The notes beneath the pieces are model-generated. The model searched no databases. It worked only from the letters and a program-made list of their open reading frames with translations, and had not been told where the DNA came from. 64,000 nt of DNA from Neodiprion pinetum (Eukaryota; Arthropoda; Insecta; Hymenoptera; Diprionidae), in NCBI RefSeq assembly GCF_021155775.2, contig NC_060233.1, positions 41,891,609-41,955,608 of the forward strand, in the 5' to 3' direction. The position numbers and the translations under genes are program-made. Below, piece after piece: positions 13,230 through 27,818 of this stretch (positions are counted from its first letter, which is position 1; each line of letters opens with the position of its first letter).

Positions 13230-14467
13230 CAGTGGTATCAATAAATTGCAATTTCAGATGTTCTTTTTCCTACATAGCGAATGCAGGTGTAAAGAGAAGC
13301 AGCGTTGTCGACGTATCAGACAAATATTTCTTCAATCGGCGCCAGAGAAGAAGAGTCTCCGAGCACATCTCCTCGGAGGTCCATCCGCGACCGAGGCGAG
13401 CGTCTTTCTGCCCTCCGGTTCGCACGATGCGTCGAGGTTTATACGGCGGAGGCGAGGCGGCGAGCTGCGTTCGAAATTCGAACGCGCACCAACGGACACG
13501 CGATACACAGAGGAGACGCACGCGAAGCCAACTTCAGGCCGCTGTTCGCTGCGGTTGTGTAAGTAAGTGCGGCGACGGTTCGTCGGGCGATCTCGTCTCT
13601 CCTCGGAAGGACTCGTTGGTGGAAAGAAAGAGAGTTTAAGTGGGGACTCCCGCCACTCCAGCCGCGATTTCCAGTCGGTGGAGGGGACTCGAACGATCCG
13701 CGGGCTGCTCTTCAATTCTGAGTCAACCTTCGGAGCGAGTGCCCGCACGCAGAGAGGACACGGCGCTCGCGCACGCGTCAGTTTCAGTTTCAGGCAAAAC
13801 GTAACGTACTTACTTACACCCGCGGTTGGTTGTTTGAACTTCGAACGCGAACGATTCGAATTCGAAAGTACGCGAAGTCAGGAACGAGAGCGCCATTTTC
13901 ATATTAAAACCGACGTGATATTACATCCTAGTCGCGAGTGTGTTTCAACTGTTTTCTATTCCATTTAAACCGACAACAACGAGCGGAGTAAAATGCCATC
14001 GTTTATCTTACGGTCGGGCAGTGACGTGGTGCGTTGTTTTTCACTTTGATATAGAAAATTGATGATCGTAGATACACAGAGATAGAGCGAGAGAGAGAGA
14101 AGTAATAAATAAATAAATCAAGTTTCTTTTTGGTCGGTTCGTTTGTTCGACGACCGTTGACAGAATAGATAATGATAATGATCACGAGGGTGACGGTAGA
14201 AGTAACAACAAACGTACTATATCGATCCCTCTCGGATGATCAATAATAACATTACAACAGAAACTGTCTCGTTGAGATCAATCGAGTCGATATTTGTCGT
14301 CTTTGCGCGAGTTGACCACAGTGACGTGCGTTAGCGAAAAGAAATAAAAATATCTTCCGCCGCGAAGTGACTTGTGCCGATTAAACTGGATAATCGTGAG
14401 GAGAAAGAAGTGCGCCCGGCGACGATTGTTTGGATAAATTAATAAATCGTCATCATCGTCATCAGCG
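13230..14467 (+). promoter_or_regulatory. Drak: Probable Drak promoter and 5' leader
   Basis: This is a CpG-rich stretch in otherwise A/T-rich DNA, directly upstream of the start codon, with many overlapping open frames that reflect GC content rather than coding. An arthropod initiator-like TCAGTT lies at 13778-13783, followed by a repeated TTTCAG. No TATA box sits at the expected distance, so a broad or initiator-type promoter is more likely. From about 13.99 kb the sequence turns A/T-rich and carries short upstream ORFs. The exact start site, and any untranslated exon further upstream, cannot be set from sequence. Confidence 0.35.
13993..14049 (+). other. Candidate upstream ORF in Drak leader (18 codons)
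   Basis: An ATG in the context GTAAAATGC opens an 18-codon frame ending at TGA 14047-14049. Further short frames begin near 14060 and 14164 (ATGATAATGATC). If the leader is transcribed unspliced through here, the main ATG at 14468 is preceded by several upstream ATGs, which would lower its translation. Transcription of the leader is inferred. Confidence 0.3.
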
Positions 14468-14601
14468 ATGACTGCCGACGGATTGTTCGAGCCAACCAGC
14501 ACCCCGGGTCATCTCGCCCCTACGCCCCAGAGGCTGGAGAGGCTTCTTTCCAAGCAGCCTCTCGAAGAGCTCTACGAAGTCGAGGAGCAGCCCTTCGCAC
14601 G
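14468..14601 (+). CDS. Drak: Drak coding exon 1 (start codon to glycine loop)
   Basis: The exon encodes residues 1-44 plus two bases of codon 45. The ATG at 14468 is the chosen start because an in-frame TAA lies just upstream at 14435-14437 with no other in-frame ATG between. The protein starts MTADGLFEPTSTPGHL, is Pro/Thr/Glu-rich and probably disordered, and ends QPFA before the split arginine codon. The donor is CACG|GTGAGAG at 14601/14602, leaving the intron in phase 2. Joined to exon 2 it restores FARGKYAAVKRC, the start of a kinase domain. There is no signal peptide, so a cytosolic or nuclear protein is expected. Translation start conservation is inferred, not tested; an alternative upstream exon with another start is possible. 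Confidence 0.85.
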
Positions 14602-17600
14602 GTGAGAGAGACACTTGTTCAAGTAAATTCAGATCGTATCGTGTGTTTACGTCGCCGGAGATTTCCTGCGTTACCCAGCCGCCCGTATTTACACTCGGGA
14701 AATATGCGAGTCTTACCACGATATTGTAATACGGGAAGAAAAAAGAATCGCAGAATGTTTTTGGAGCGTTTCTTTTGTCGGCTTATAGTTTGCGAGGAGA
14801 TTCGATGACGCGTGTGGTGTTGATACTCCGACATTCCACGTACGTACCTACGAGTCGAGTACGTTCTTTGTGAGGAAAACAACGGTTTCAAAGATGAGAA
14901 ATATCCTTGCAAACCCGCATCGCGTTTATCCTAATGATCGCTTGGAATTGCATCAGTGATTTATTCGACGTTACGCGTTTAATGCACGCTGTAATATTTC
15001 GTATATAACTTGACGGAGTCGTATGCGTTTATTTTTTACAAAATGTGTAGGTACAATTTATCGTGACATCGTGACACACGCGTCATATTATACCCACACA
15101 ACGCTAAATCGTTCGGTAGTATCGTCGCCGTCGAGGAACATACGAGAGAAAGGCGTGCAACTGTAAAACGAACGTTATATGTATTTAATACGTGTCTGCG
15201 TAATGTATCGCGAAATTTGCGATCGTTGAAGGTGAAATTTTTTCTCCGCCGCGAGAAGTAAAGTAAGAGAAAAAAGAAGACAAAATCAAATATTGGTACA
15301 AAAAGGCGGCTACGAAGTCGAGGAATTCGAAGAGAAGCGCAGCCTGTTGCGCCGCGGAATGATTTTACTCCGTAGAATTCGGACGATTGAATCACGGTCA
15401 GACCGTCACGATCAACCGCATTCATCCTCGATTTGCTCGAGTGGGATTTTTCAACCGTTGATTAGAGGATCGAGATCGATACGCGTTCGTTTTTCCATCA
15501 CTCGAACAGCGATATTGGAAGATAATCATCGTACCGAAGTTGGCAACGTTATCGTAACGATTTATGCTGAGGAAAAACCGTTATTTAGCGATTTTGGAAG
15601 TGTCTGAAATTCGGTAAACCGTAGTAAAACGAAACACGCTCACATTTCGAAATCCTAGTTCCTTTGATCGTTGTAAAATTAAAAAAATAGGGATTTTTTT
15701 ATCACGATCTTTCGTTACGACAACGTTACCAACTTGAACCTATTGGATAATTAATCGATAGCCGAATCAGGCTTCTCGCCGAGTCGAAACCCTCCTTCGT
15801 GCTGCTGCTGTTGTTCGCTCCTCGACACCCGGAGGCCCAAAAGATGTGCTAGATTCTGGCTCTCGACGAGGGCAGCGCGCGATCGATCGATCGATCGGTT
15901 CATTCTGGTAGCGCTGGTTGTCCGCCCGACGGATTATCATCGGCGGTAGATCAGCGCGTTCGTTGCGTAACGGTTACTTCTTCGAAACGAGTTCGAGAGT
16001 TTGTGGTCGTTGTTAAGGCGAGCGGGAGATTTATATTCGAGATTTGCCTCCTTACGATACCGGCGATGATGATAAACCGCCTTCGCGTTACGTAAACCGA
16101 GTTTTGTTTCCACCAAATTCAATTATCATTCATCCACTTTTGTTCCTTTCAACGATCTATTTATTCGAGTTAGTCGTAGGACAGGAATTTTCCGTTTAAA
16201 AAAAAGAAGAATTACTATTTCACACGTTTAGAATAACGGAAGAAAATTTGAACTTACGATATCTGAGTTTGTCGTCGCTGTATTTTAAACGGTTTACCAA
16301 ATCTCACGTAATCCTAAAGTTGTAAAACAACGACCATTTCCAACGATGCGTCGTTGCTACAATAACGTTGCAAACTTAAGCCCGATTGCAAATACGCGTG
16401 GGAAGCGAGATGCACTTAGGTGTGGTATTCGTGCGGTGCATGGTGCACGGCGCATGCATGGCGCCGTCGTCGTAGTTACAAGTCTAGGAAGCCGGGGAAC
16501 CGCCGCAGTCCGTCCTCCTCGGAGGTGTTTTGCGACATTCCGATACACGCGCGTGTGTATGACTTATTCATTAACACCTGGGTCTCCGGTACTCGCAGCA
16601 GCGGCGCCAGCTAATCATTTCTCACTGCAAGCTGCTGGCCGCTGCCGTTGCAGCTGCAATCATATTCCCTCGGCACGCGTCGTCTCGTTACCAAACAGAA
16701 AGACGCGCTTCTTCCTCTTATTCGTCATCGTCGTCATCCTTGAAAAATGTATTTTCTTTCGCGTTTTATCGTAGTAAGTCGATTATTCAACTCGCGATGC
16801 GGCAAATGTGCGACGATTCTCCTCCGTGCCTTACCGATTGGTGAAAAAGGACTTACGCCTGTACGCTGCAACCGATAAGTGTATAAATATCGGGTCACCG
16901 TTGCATACCAGACGGTCTCCGAATGCTGCTACCCTTTTGCTTACTTTGCTGATGCGGACACGGGGGGCTATTTTAGAACTGCACCACCACCACCACCACC
17001 ACCGCCGCTACTGCGGCAAAGGCAAAGAAGTCGTCGAACGTAATTCCTTATAGACGGCGATTTCGATCTCTTGTAGAATTTGTTGACAATTCAATGTACG
17101 TGCAATGGTTGAGCTGGTAACATTCGGTATAATGATGATGATGGTGATTATTATTTGAAATGGAATTTAGAGGTTCTTGTTTCGAAGAAGCTGTTCAGAC
17201 CGGATTTCAAGATTAATGAATTTGCAATAATGCTATTCGTGTATCTAACATAGGCGCCACTTCGGAATTCTTAGCGAGCTAGTGATAAAATATTATAATA
17301 ACAACAATAATGATGTCCAAAAAATTTGTCATACCTGATACATTTTTCGTTTTCTCTATATTGAATATTCGTATTTCTGCGGGTATATATGAACAAGGAG
17401 GATTTTCTTGTTATTTCTTCCTTCTCTTCTCTCCTGTACGCGGCTATGGAAGATCCTGTATCAAACATCCTGAGAGATGCAGCTGCTGTCGCGTCGTTTT
17501 CGGCCTGACATCTGTTCGTCTCTTCATTGTGTGCGTCATAAGCGTACCTATGATACACACACATACATATATATGTATATATGTTATAGAGCGGCTCGGA

Positions 17601-20600
17601 CAGATTTCGGAGGCTCGTGCCTCCAGTCGGCTGTAAAACTACGAGATTAACGCGTGTAATAATGGAGCCGAGTTAGGTGATAAAAATCTCGTTACTATGT
17701 CCAACAAAGTGTGCAGGGAGAGGAAAAAGCGGCGGTTTCAAATCGTAATAACAGGATATGGATACGCGTATACGTGAAAATGAGAAAGGAATGACACGTT
17801 ATGCTTGTAAAAAAAAAAGACAAAAATAAGACGCCACTGTTTCTCCGTTTGTAAAAATCGCTTTCGATCTTTGTCGTGTGTATAAAATGGCGTTGAAGAA
17901 ACGATAATAAAATACCGTAAAGAGTACAAAGACGCAGGGACAGCGGTAGCAGAAGCAGCATGGCTCGTGAATTATGTTTCATAGTCCTAACCTAACCCAA
18001 CAGCCACCTATAAACCTTTAATGTATATATTATAGTATACCGAACGAATGTCGAAATCGTGAGGATACACAAAGGAAAGGCGAGCTCTGTGATCTAGGGT
18101 AAAGGTGGGCCACCGGGGGATCGTGACCCATAGATCATAGCGAGATCGTGAATGATCCAGATGACCTCCTATACTTCTCTCTTATACAGTGTCGAAGATG
18201 AAACCCAACAGTCTCTCCTGGCGATTTTGCGGTCTTATAGATCGTACCTAGATGATGATATATGTATATAGATCTTTATAAACGCGGCGAAAAGATCATC
18301 ACCGTAGAGGTACATAAGTATATACCGTCGAGTTTCGTAATTTCTTTCTTTCTTTCTTTTTCTACTTTTTACCGACAACTTTACCGTCGCGTTTTAACCT
18401 ATTGCCAAATATCTCCTCGACGAACACCACCAACGGCGATTCTTTTTCAAGTCATTATTTTCTGCTGCCAAACGATAACCGCCGTTGGTTGACAATCTTA
18501 TGTGCTTGTATGCTATATGCGGGTAGAATACGCAATAAACACGCGATTGTGCAAACCAATCACGTATAATGCTAACGAGCCGCCATCATCTCGGTATAAG
18601 TAGGTGAATGTTGAAAAATAAAAAGTTCGCGTGTAGATAAAATTCCGTTTTTCTTATATTATTCTTGATCGTGGCGGAACGGTGAAACCAGTTTCTAAAT
18701 TGGTTATAGTTTCGTTTTTTTTTCATTTGCTATTATAGACTAGATCGCCGACAGAACGTATTTTCAGTTCAACGAGAATGAAAAAAATGCGATAATCCCG
18801 CAACTCGATCCGCAAAATTTGGTTCAATTGTATAATCTATTCCGGGCTTATCGCATCGGTGTCTGTACATATGAGTATACAAATGGAACGGCGTATAGGA
18901 CGCAACGTTGCAGCTTCTGGATCATTCTCTGTCTTTGGTGAGAAGAAAAAAAAATAATAGACGGGCTTACGGTGTTACGTCCGAGCGGAATGCGGTTACG
19001 TGACTTAACACGTCCATTACAAGCTTAGCTCTCCTTGGCTCTGAACCGATGCTGCTGCAGCGGCAACTCTACTGCAATTCAGCGTCTGCACCGGCCGGAA
19101 GAACAACAAGTGACACGCATAGAGTTTACACATACACACGCACAAATATGCTACCGCACACAAGCGTGCGATAACAGTTGAACAAAAAGCCGTACGCCTC
19201 TTCCTTGCGCTAATCGTAAAAGTGACAACGAATAAATGAATCAGCGTATCCGCGGCACAGCCCAAGTTCTACACTTTTGTGACGAATTTCGTGCTGTATA
19301 AAAGATTTATGTGGATTCGAGTTGTTATATTTTCATTATTTATGCCCAATTATTTCACACAAATTCCTATCGATCGATTATTATCTTTTAATTATTGGTA
19401 CATCACATGGGACGACAATTTTTGGAATCAACCTTCAACGCATTTTACAACCATTTATACATATATGATTATTTATATGTTATCGGTATCTTGCAACGGC
19501 TGGATTATTTCTTTTCTTTTTTTATTTTGTATCCTCCAAAGCGAGGTACGTAAGTTATATGTATATTATCTCGTGTCTTTAGTAGGAGAAAAGAAAGAAG
19601 GAGGGGAAAGAAAATGGGTTTGGGAAGACGAATCCACGACGTTCGTTCGTTCGCTTGCGCGCACTCGACTCGACGACTCCGCCACTCGATCTTTTCTCGC
19701 GCCGTTATGAATGGGACCTCTCTTGAAAGACTAGCCTGCGGGGTCGAGCGGATGCGCCAGAGACACAGAGAGGAGATTGAAAAAAAAGAGCAGAAAGAGA
19801 GAGAGAGAGAAATAAAATGAGGTGAAATAAAAATGACGCATGGGTCGCGGCCACTTCTTGTCGTCTCTGTGTGTGTAAATGGCGTGGCGGAGAACGAGCA
19901 GGAAGAGATACGATTTTAGTAAACGTACCATCTTTTCGACGATAATAACGATGCTGACGAATAAATGATATAAAGCGATTCTAAAACTGACTTGGAAAAT
20001 TTTTCTCACTTACAGTTAGATTAGTTCGATATGTGATATTTTTCTGATCTAAATATTTTCCGGATTCAACTAATCGTTCAGTTACGTCAAAGTTTAGAGA
20101 AGAGATGAAAGGAGATGGAAAGAAATGTGAAAATAACAATCTGAAAATGAGATTCGAGAGGCAGTATAAAATGTATGATGTAGAAAACAAGACCCAGCCT
20201 GTCCAGAGATAAGGAACCTAATACACGTGTCAGATAATTTGTAATATCATACGTTATATTTGTGTGTGTGTGTGTGTGTACGTACGAATTGAATCGAAAT
20301 TAATCAGCGGTCGGTTGAAATTTTTTTCTTAACGACTTGTCAGCGTGACTCTGCACAAATAACGACGACGGAACGAAGTAGTTTGATCTGTATTAAAAAA
20401 TAGAAATATCCAAGCAAATATACAATATATGACAAAATTATGATGGATAAAAAAATATCTATTTTTCGTGCCAAATTTTTTGCGCCAGCGCTAATAAGCT
20501 GAGTAGAAAATAAAATTTGTCGAGAATAATTTCTAGGTAATTTATATAATATCTGTAAATGCAACGATCTGTTTTTCAATATAATTTAGATTCGACTTGA

Positions 20601-22889
20601 TGGGTGTCATAGTTTTCACTATTTGAACTTCCGTCTTACAGGCGTGTTTTTTTTTTTTTTTCTTCTCTCGACACGTATTTTTGACCTGACTGTACGTCCC
20701 ACACATCCTTAAAAGTTTTGAGATCGTGGCAGAGCGCTGCCACTCGAGTTTCGATTCGACTCGGTCTAGTTTCAAGGCCCGAACGAACGCCAGCTTTTGT
20801 AAACGTTGTAACACTTACAGACTCTGCACGTATAAAAGGTACTCGAAAGAGTGAGAGAGAGAGAGAGAGAGAAAGAGAGTTGTTTGGAATTACGAAACGA
20901 ACGAATCGCGAGACGCGATCGTCCTCGATCGAGTGATCGATTGATCGATATTTCGCTCGTCCGCGCACATCCCGATCGATCGATCATTCCTCTTCGTCAT
21001 ACCATTAGCTGATCGTGATCGTCGTCTCTCTTTCCCGTTGCAGGCCGACCTTCACCTTCGTACCTTCGTTACAACCGCTATTAATACTCCGGTTGGTTGG
21101 TTGCAGTTACAGGTTGTAATTTACGGTCAAGAGACGAACGCGGGTCGAACGAAACTGAGGTTTGGATATCTCTCGGAGATGATCTCGTCGTTTTCTCAGG
21201 CCTTACTTCTATTCTTCATCTTCTTCTCGTTCTTCGCAGCTTCCCTCTCTGTATCCCTTTCTCATATCCTTTTCCTTCGCAAATTCATTCCCCTAATTTT
21301 TTAAACTGTGCATGAAATGCAAACACACACACACACACACACACTCACACACACACGTGACCCGATTAACTGACTGCAATATTTCCGCTCTACAGACGCC
21401 CTTGGGATTCCAATGCTAAAGGGGCGTGGGTGTGCCTCGAGATCTCGACGACATGCGAAAGCAATACGTGTCCTTTTTTTTTCATACATATTTCTCTCCT
21501 TTTTCCTTTTTTTTTTTTCTAATTTTTCACCGCAAATCTGTAACGTTTTGAATCATATAATTTACGTTAGATCTTATGAAATTCGTTGACGAAGTATAAA
21601 AAAATCTCAAAATGGCGATGAAATTTTTACCCAACCGCAGCAGAAAAAAGAATTCCGCTCTCGGCACTTCGGTATCGACACCGGATGTCGCGGGGCTTAT
21701 TCAACGTGTATAATTTTATTTATTATCATTGTTATTATTATTATTACCATCGTTAATATTACGATACGATCGTCGTATAGTTGTTATCGTGACGATTAAA
21801 CATATTCCGCTTATACCTATAGAGTTTCGCTCCGCACGGCTCTCTCTCTCTCTCGCTCTCTCTCTTGTGGGCCTTTTGTTTTCCTTCGTACGCACATTCC
21901 TCCTCCTTCTTCGTTTCTCGGTTACCTGCTGCAGCGGCTCTGTGTTATACTGCTTGCACGTGCGAAAATCCTGCGAACTTATGTACTCGTTCCTCGTTTC
22001 ACCGACTGACTGACCGAATGACTGCCACAAGCGACCCGACTACTTGGAATCGCATTTTGCAAATGTTTCACTTTTGCCGTTCGCAAAGAAGGAAAGAAAA
22101 AGAAGGAGAATAAAAAAAATATATATATATATATATCACAAAATACCTGATTCGCAAATTCCTGTCCACGCGTATGTGACATACATATATACCACGTAAC
22201 AAATATATTATTATAGTTATGTATCGCTTTCATTTTCTTGGAAACATTTACGGAATTCAAAGAGGAAGAAAAAACAATATTCTAAATCGCAATTACGTTA
22301 CGTCCACTACCGGTGCACTAAGTAATTTTTTATAAAAATATCTTTTATTTCAACTTACATTTATCGTTGTCACGCTTGAGCTTGGTTATAATTTTTTTTC
22401 TCTCCTCTCCAACGCTCCATCAAACTGCCGAATTACATGTAACTAACGTTTGCACAACATATTTATCGTATTCGAGTTATAATTCTAGCGATTAGAATCG
22501 GAATTTGCGGCTCTCGATACTCGGGCGATTATTATTTACACAAGCGTGCAACAGCAGGGACACCCACTCCAAAGTTCCTTTCTAATGTAAACCAGGATCT
22601 CCTCTCGCTGTCGACTCTCATTCTTGCCGTCTTGCCGCGTTGTTATAATTATAGACAAGACTTTATTGGCCGCTCATTCCCTGGGAATGCCGCCGATCCC
22701 GTCGGTATTACAGGCAGCGCACCAGCCGGCATGCAACAGGCAGTTTTGTCCTACCCACGAGCTCAATGGCGCCTCATAAAATCACAATTTACGACCCCCG
22801 TTATCCCGTATATTATTACGAATTTCTTTTATTTCGACCGGGATATTGTTATACTACCGTTTAATTTACAATTATCATTTCTTTTTGTT

Positions 22890-22932
<43 letters not shown>

Positions 22933-24285
22933 ACGTATAGGTTTACCGAAAAAAATAATAAATTAACCATCACGTCTCGCAATCAAATAAATTACACAAA
23001 ATTTATCACAACAACTATGGGCAAGAATTTATATCGCTTCGTTGCGCCAAATTTTTACACTTCTAATATCGAAGCAATTTACTTCGCAATCAGCTATCGG
23101 CGCGGTTCGTAATCGGTCGGTTGTTGAAATTGTATTGTTGCCACGCTCGGAACTGCCTACGTAATATTTTATATATTCAAATACCGACGTACGCACGCAA
23201 CTAACCAAGCAACCGTCAACTAGGAACGAAGAAAGCCTTCCGGGCAATGCAAGGTGAAACCGTGACGGCCAAGGTTGCACGAACAGTCTTCAAATCTCCC
23301 CGTTCTCAAATTTTTACGAATTTAACCATCAAACACGCTACGTTTCTCCATCGTGAAATTTATTTTCAAAAACCTACAGGCAAGGATATTGAATTCCGGT
23401 GAGATTATAATTTGTTACGTTAAACTTGAATTCAATTTCTGTGCAACGATTCGACAGCGCAAGGTGAACGTATAATGTTAATTTTTATGAAAATTTAAAA
23501 AAAAATTGCGCTACTTGTATAACATATATAAATAAATAAATTCTTATCTCTTCTTCTTCTATTCCGTACACCGCGCTGCATTTTCAACCAGCATCCGTGA
23601 CGAGGGAGAAAATCTCCTTCTTTCTTTCTTCCCCGGAGTTTGTTATCCGGTTCGTTGAACGTCGGCAAAACGGAAATATTTATCATATGGATTACAGATC
23701 CGCGGATCGATTCGTTCTCGCAAATGAGATCACTACTACTTGTTTGCTTCCCTGCGATCACGAAGGCGGTCTCCTGATACGAGAAGCATCGGCAGCAGCA
23801 AACAGGTGCGGCATGTTGCTTCACGCTTGCTTTATTCTCGTCGTCTTCTTGTCGGTGTGATACAAAGTAGTTTAATAGGAATCCTTTCTCTTTGGGTGGC
23901 GTCGCGTCGCATTTTTCTGCCCATCGTTATTGCCATCGATCTCGATTCTCTTTTTCTTCTACATTATCCTTTTTACGACTTGAAAGCACATGTAATGTAT
24001 ATGATGAAAAAGTAAAATAAAATCGCTCTTCGTCGATCGATGCGAGATTATTATTTATTTATTTATTTTATTTATTTTTTTTTGTTTGCATTACGTGAAA
24101 CTGATGAATTATTTCTTGTCTTTATCAGTAAATATCCCTAGATCATATAATTTTTTCTTATAAATAACTAGACTTGTGATAATTAGATAAATAATCGATA
24201 GGTTATCGAGGGCGTTATCTATACGCGGAAGAAAGCTTCTTCGTCTTTACATTTCAGCAGCTTTCGTGCACCTGCGACACTTGTG

Positions 24286-24334
<49 letters not shown>

Positions 24335-27300
24335 AATCTTAATTGTTATCGCTGATTATTATAACTTGATGAATGTCCGCAGTAAACAATGTAATAAAAA
24401 TAGTACATCATCGATACTTGCTAACGAAGATCGTCTATGTATATTTTACACGCATAGTAATACCTATATTACCTGCATTATGTCATAGCTGCCTCTTGCA
24501 GCTGAAAAATAATACGCAAGCAAGGTTGTTTGATATTTAATTAATGGAATTGACCGTTTTACCGCGACGATTTATGCGAGTTGTTCATATTTTACAAATA
24601 AATTGCGCAACGAATACCTTCTTCCCTTCGATACGGCGTGATAAACGTGAATTACGATTTATAACGACGCAATTTTTTCATCTTCCAGTCGATACAGTAA
24701 AATAACCAAACCCATAGTCCGGTAAAAATTATCGATACGCGATCAGCGAGTGAAATGATTCTCACGTGGGCTGGTCAGCAGCACCGACAGCAGCAGCAGC
24801 GATGACGATGACCTGAATGCAGTGAAACGTCGTCGTCGTGTTTTCTGTGGGACGGAATTTTTGCCCCGAGGCTCGACGTCGAGACGACGCTTAATACACA
24901 CGCGTACAAAGATTATACACGTGTTACCAATGCACGGACACAGATGTACGTACGCGCAATGCCACGTTTAGAGACAGCCTGTAGGAATTGGAATCACAAG
25001 TTGTTCCTGGTGATTATAACACGGGAGAGGATATCATTTATTATACGTATGGGTATAGAAATTGAACGTTGTTGTTAATAAATAACCATAATGTAAATTA
25101 TCATAAATCGTACGAACTAACATGCGCGGAATTTCATTTTCAAACGTATATTAAACGGAAATTTACACACGTGGCTGATACTTCCGAACTTTCTTTCCTA
25201 CTTTGACGACGTCGAATAACGTCGGTTGTAGCCTGCAGCGGCGGCGGCAACTCAATTCCCCTTCTCCCGCCTTTGGCGATTATAAACCGATGACTGACGA
25301 ATTCTCGCGTGCATAATGTACGTAAAAATTGAAGAGTTTAAAAATAATTGAAAACATACCTTACTGTTTATATGTTTGATTTTATGAACGATCGATCCGA
25401 GCTGCGTTTCATCGGACGATTTTTTTTTTTTTAATCTGACCAACTGAAAGAAAAAGTCTTCTTTCAACTGACAATTTTTTTTTTTTTTTTTTCTTCATAC
25501 GAGATCAAAAACTGTCGAATATGCGACAATAATTTTTGCTCGTTAAATAAAAATAACAATAATAACAATGACAATGACAGTAGTAAATATAAATTTCGAA
25601 CGAAAGACAATTATACATCGATATTGAATTTCACCGATAATTTCTTACCTTCTCAATCTCAATTCTCTTCCAATTACCGATGAACAAAAGTGGTTGTTTA
25701 AATGTCGCATTAACACCGATATTACGATAAATGTAAAAGTGCGACTACGATAATTTCAGCTGATAAAGGAAATAATTTCTAGTGCTCAAGATATACCAAC
25801 TCGTTTCAACTGCAACACGCGCATTCATTCAATACGCACGCACACGCATGTATATGCTCTCGAATTTCGTTAAGACACAAGATCTGGCGCCTGCAGCAGC
25901 TGGGTGATTAAACATCGGCTCAGACGTACGTCGGAAACCGTGTAAATAGCACAGTTTTCTCTTCTATCCTTCATCCAGCAGCAGCAGCAGCAGCGGCGGC
26001 TCTTCTCCTCGAGTAGCGAGTGCATTTTACCGACGCATTGCGTACGTACGTAAATAACGTACGCATCGCATGTACAATAACTATGTATGCTATATATGTT
26101 CACGCGTTAAACGTGCGCGATTATCAACGAACGAACGCAGACGTGGCGCCAAACCGCTCGACGTTTCTTTCGTTACCATCGCGTAGCTCGCATATATTCT
26201 CTTTATGCACATCATACGCACACTGCACTTTTCTTACACGCAACGCGTTACGCGTCACTGCGTACAAGCTGCGAAACTTTGCGGGAGAATTTTATTACGC
26301 ACACCTACTCACGCGTCTGTAATTAATTAATTAGTTAATGCTTTGCCTCGGAAATAGTGGTTCATTTTTTTTTTTTTTTTGTTTGCAATTTCTTTTTTCT
26401 CCTCGAGCAATAAAATTCCGAAACGTGGAGTAATCGAATGTTGTCTTTGTTTTTATGGAGTCACACACACACCTGCGTACCTTCTTGTTTTCGCATAGAA
26501 ACCGAGGCGAGATTCACCTAGAAAATAGAACACGATCGAAAGGGGTAGCTTTTCAAACTGGCATCAGGTTTAATTAGATATCCGAGCAGCTCGATGCAGG
26601 CATTTATAGTACAGGCAGGCAATAGTCGTTCCTTCTGCATCAATCCCAGTTAATCCATGGCCCTGATTAATGTGAAACCGACCGAACAGCATTCGCTGAT
26701 TTCGTTTATACTCGAGAGAGTTTGCTGCCGCAATTATAGTTCAACGGTTGACTTTCGACAATCGTAAGTAAAATTTGTTTAAAACTATGAATTTTACCTC
26801 CCCGGTGAAAAGAATTAAATCATATCGTTTATCGCTTCTTTAGATTATCATTAATATCATTATATTCTTATAATTGAATTTAAAAACTTGCGTATATTTT
26901 TCCTTTCCTTCTTTCGTAAAATATTTCAATTCATCTTAATTCACGCGAATCCCTTCATTTTATGTCTAATTGACGCAGTCGACTCGACTCTCGCGTTCAT
27001 GGACCATATCTCGAGTCTTTGAACGATCGTCACGCCGCAGCTGCGGAGAGGCGTCATGGGCCCAACTCTTTGTCGTAAAAACTAGCCGGATATGCGACGT
27101 TATATTCGTATAGCCAGTGCATTAGGTGCACATATATATATATACAGAGAATGCGGTGACAACGCGATGATCGCAGCGCCGCTGGCGTCGCGACGCCTTC
27201 GCTGTTTGGTCGCTGCGCTGCCACCGCCAAACGACTCGTTGAACGCTATTTGTGGAACAACTCGGAATCCCGCAGCACCGCCTGTTTATTTTCATATTTG

Positions 27301-27785
27301 GCATTTTATTATTTCGGATATCCTGTTTATCACACCGCGGCATTCATTCCAAATCCTCTGTGCCCTTTAAGCCAACCTTCCGCTGATTGACGCACGTCTG
27401 GAGATCGATCTTGACTTTGAATTTTTAGAAACTTGAAGAAATTTTTGCCCACGACACCGATTAATAAATTCCTATGCCTTTTTTTCTTTTTTTTTTTTTT
27501 TTTTTTCCTGTGACGCTTGAAATTCATTTTAAATCAATATTTACAAGAATAGAAATTTATAATTTTGCTGGTAAGAAAAAAGAAACTTATAATACGGATA
27601 CATTATTTTTTTCGCACGTGTTTTCGGTGATATTTGCCTTATATACACACATGTACTTAAAACGAGCCTAGAAACCTACTTTTCAAAATTTTATTACCAA
27701 TCACGGAAAGAATTCTGTACACATGATACTGTAACATGATGATGTTGTGGAGAAAAAAAAAAAACGTAATTCATTCCTTCGTACG

Positions 27786-27818
<33 letters not shown>

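Noticed and set aside
13232..13968. Several overlapping 85-138-codon frames upstream of Drak
   Set aside because: They lie in the CpG-rich promoter/leader region in all frames on both strands, have no domains, and match what high GC alone produces.
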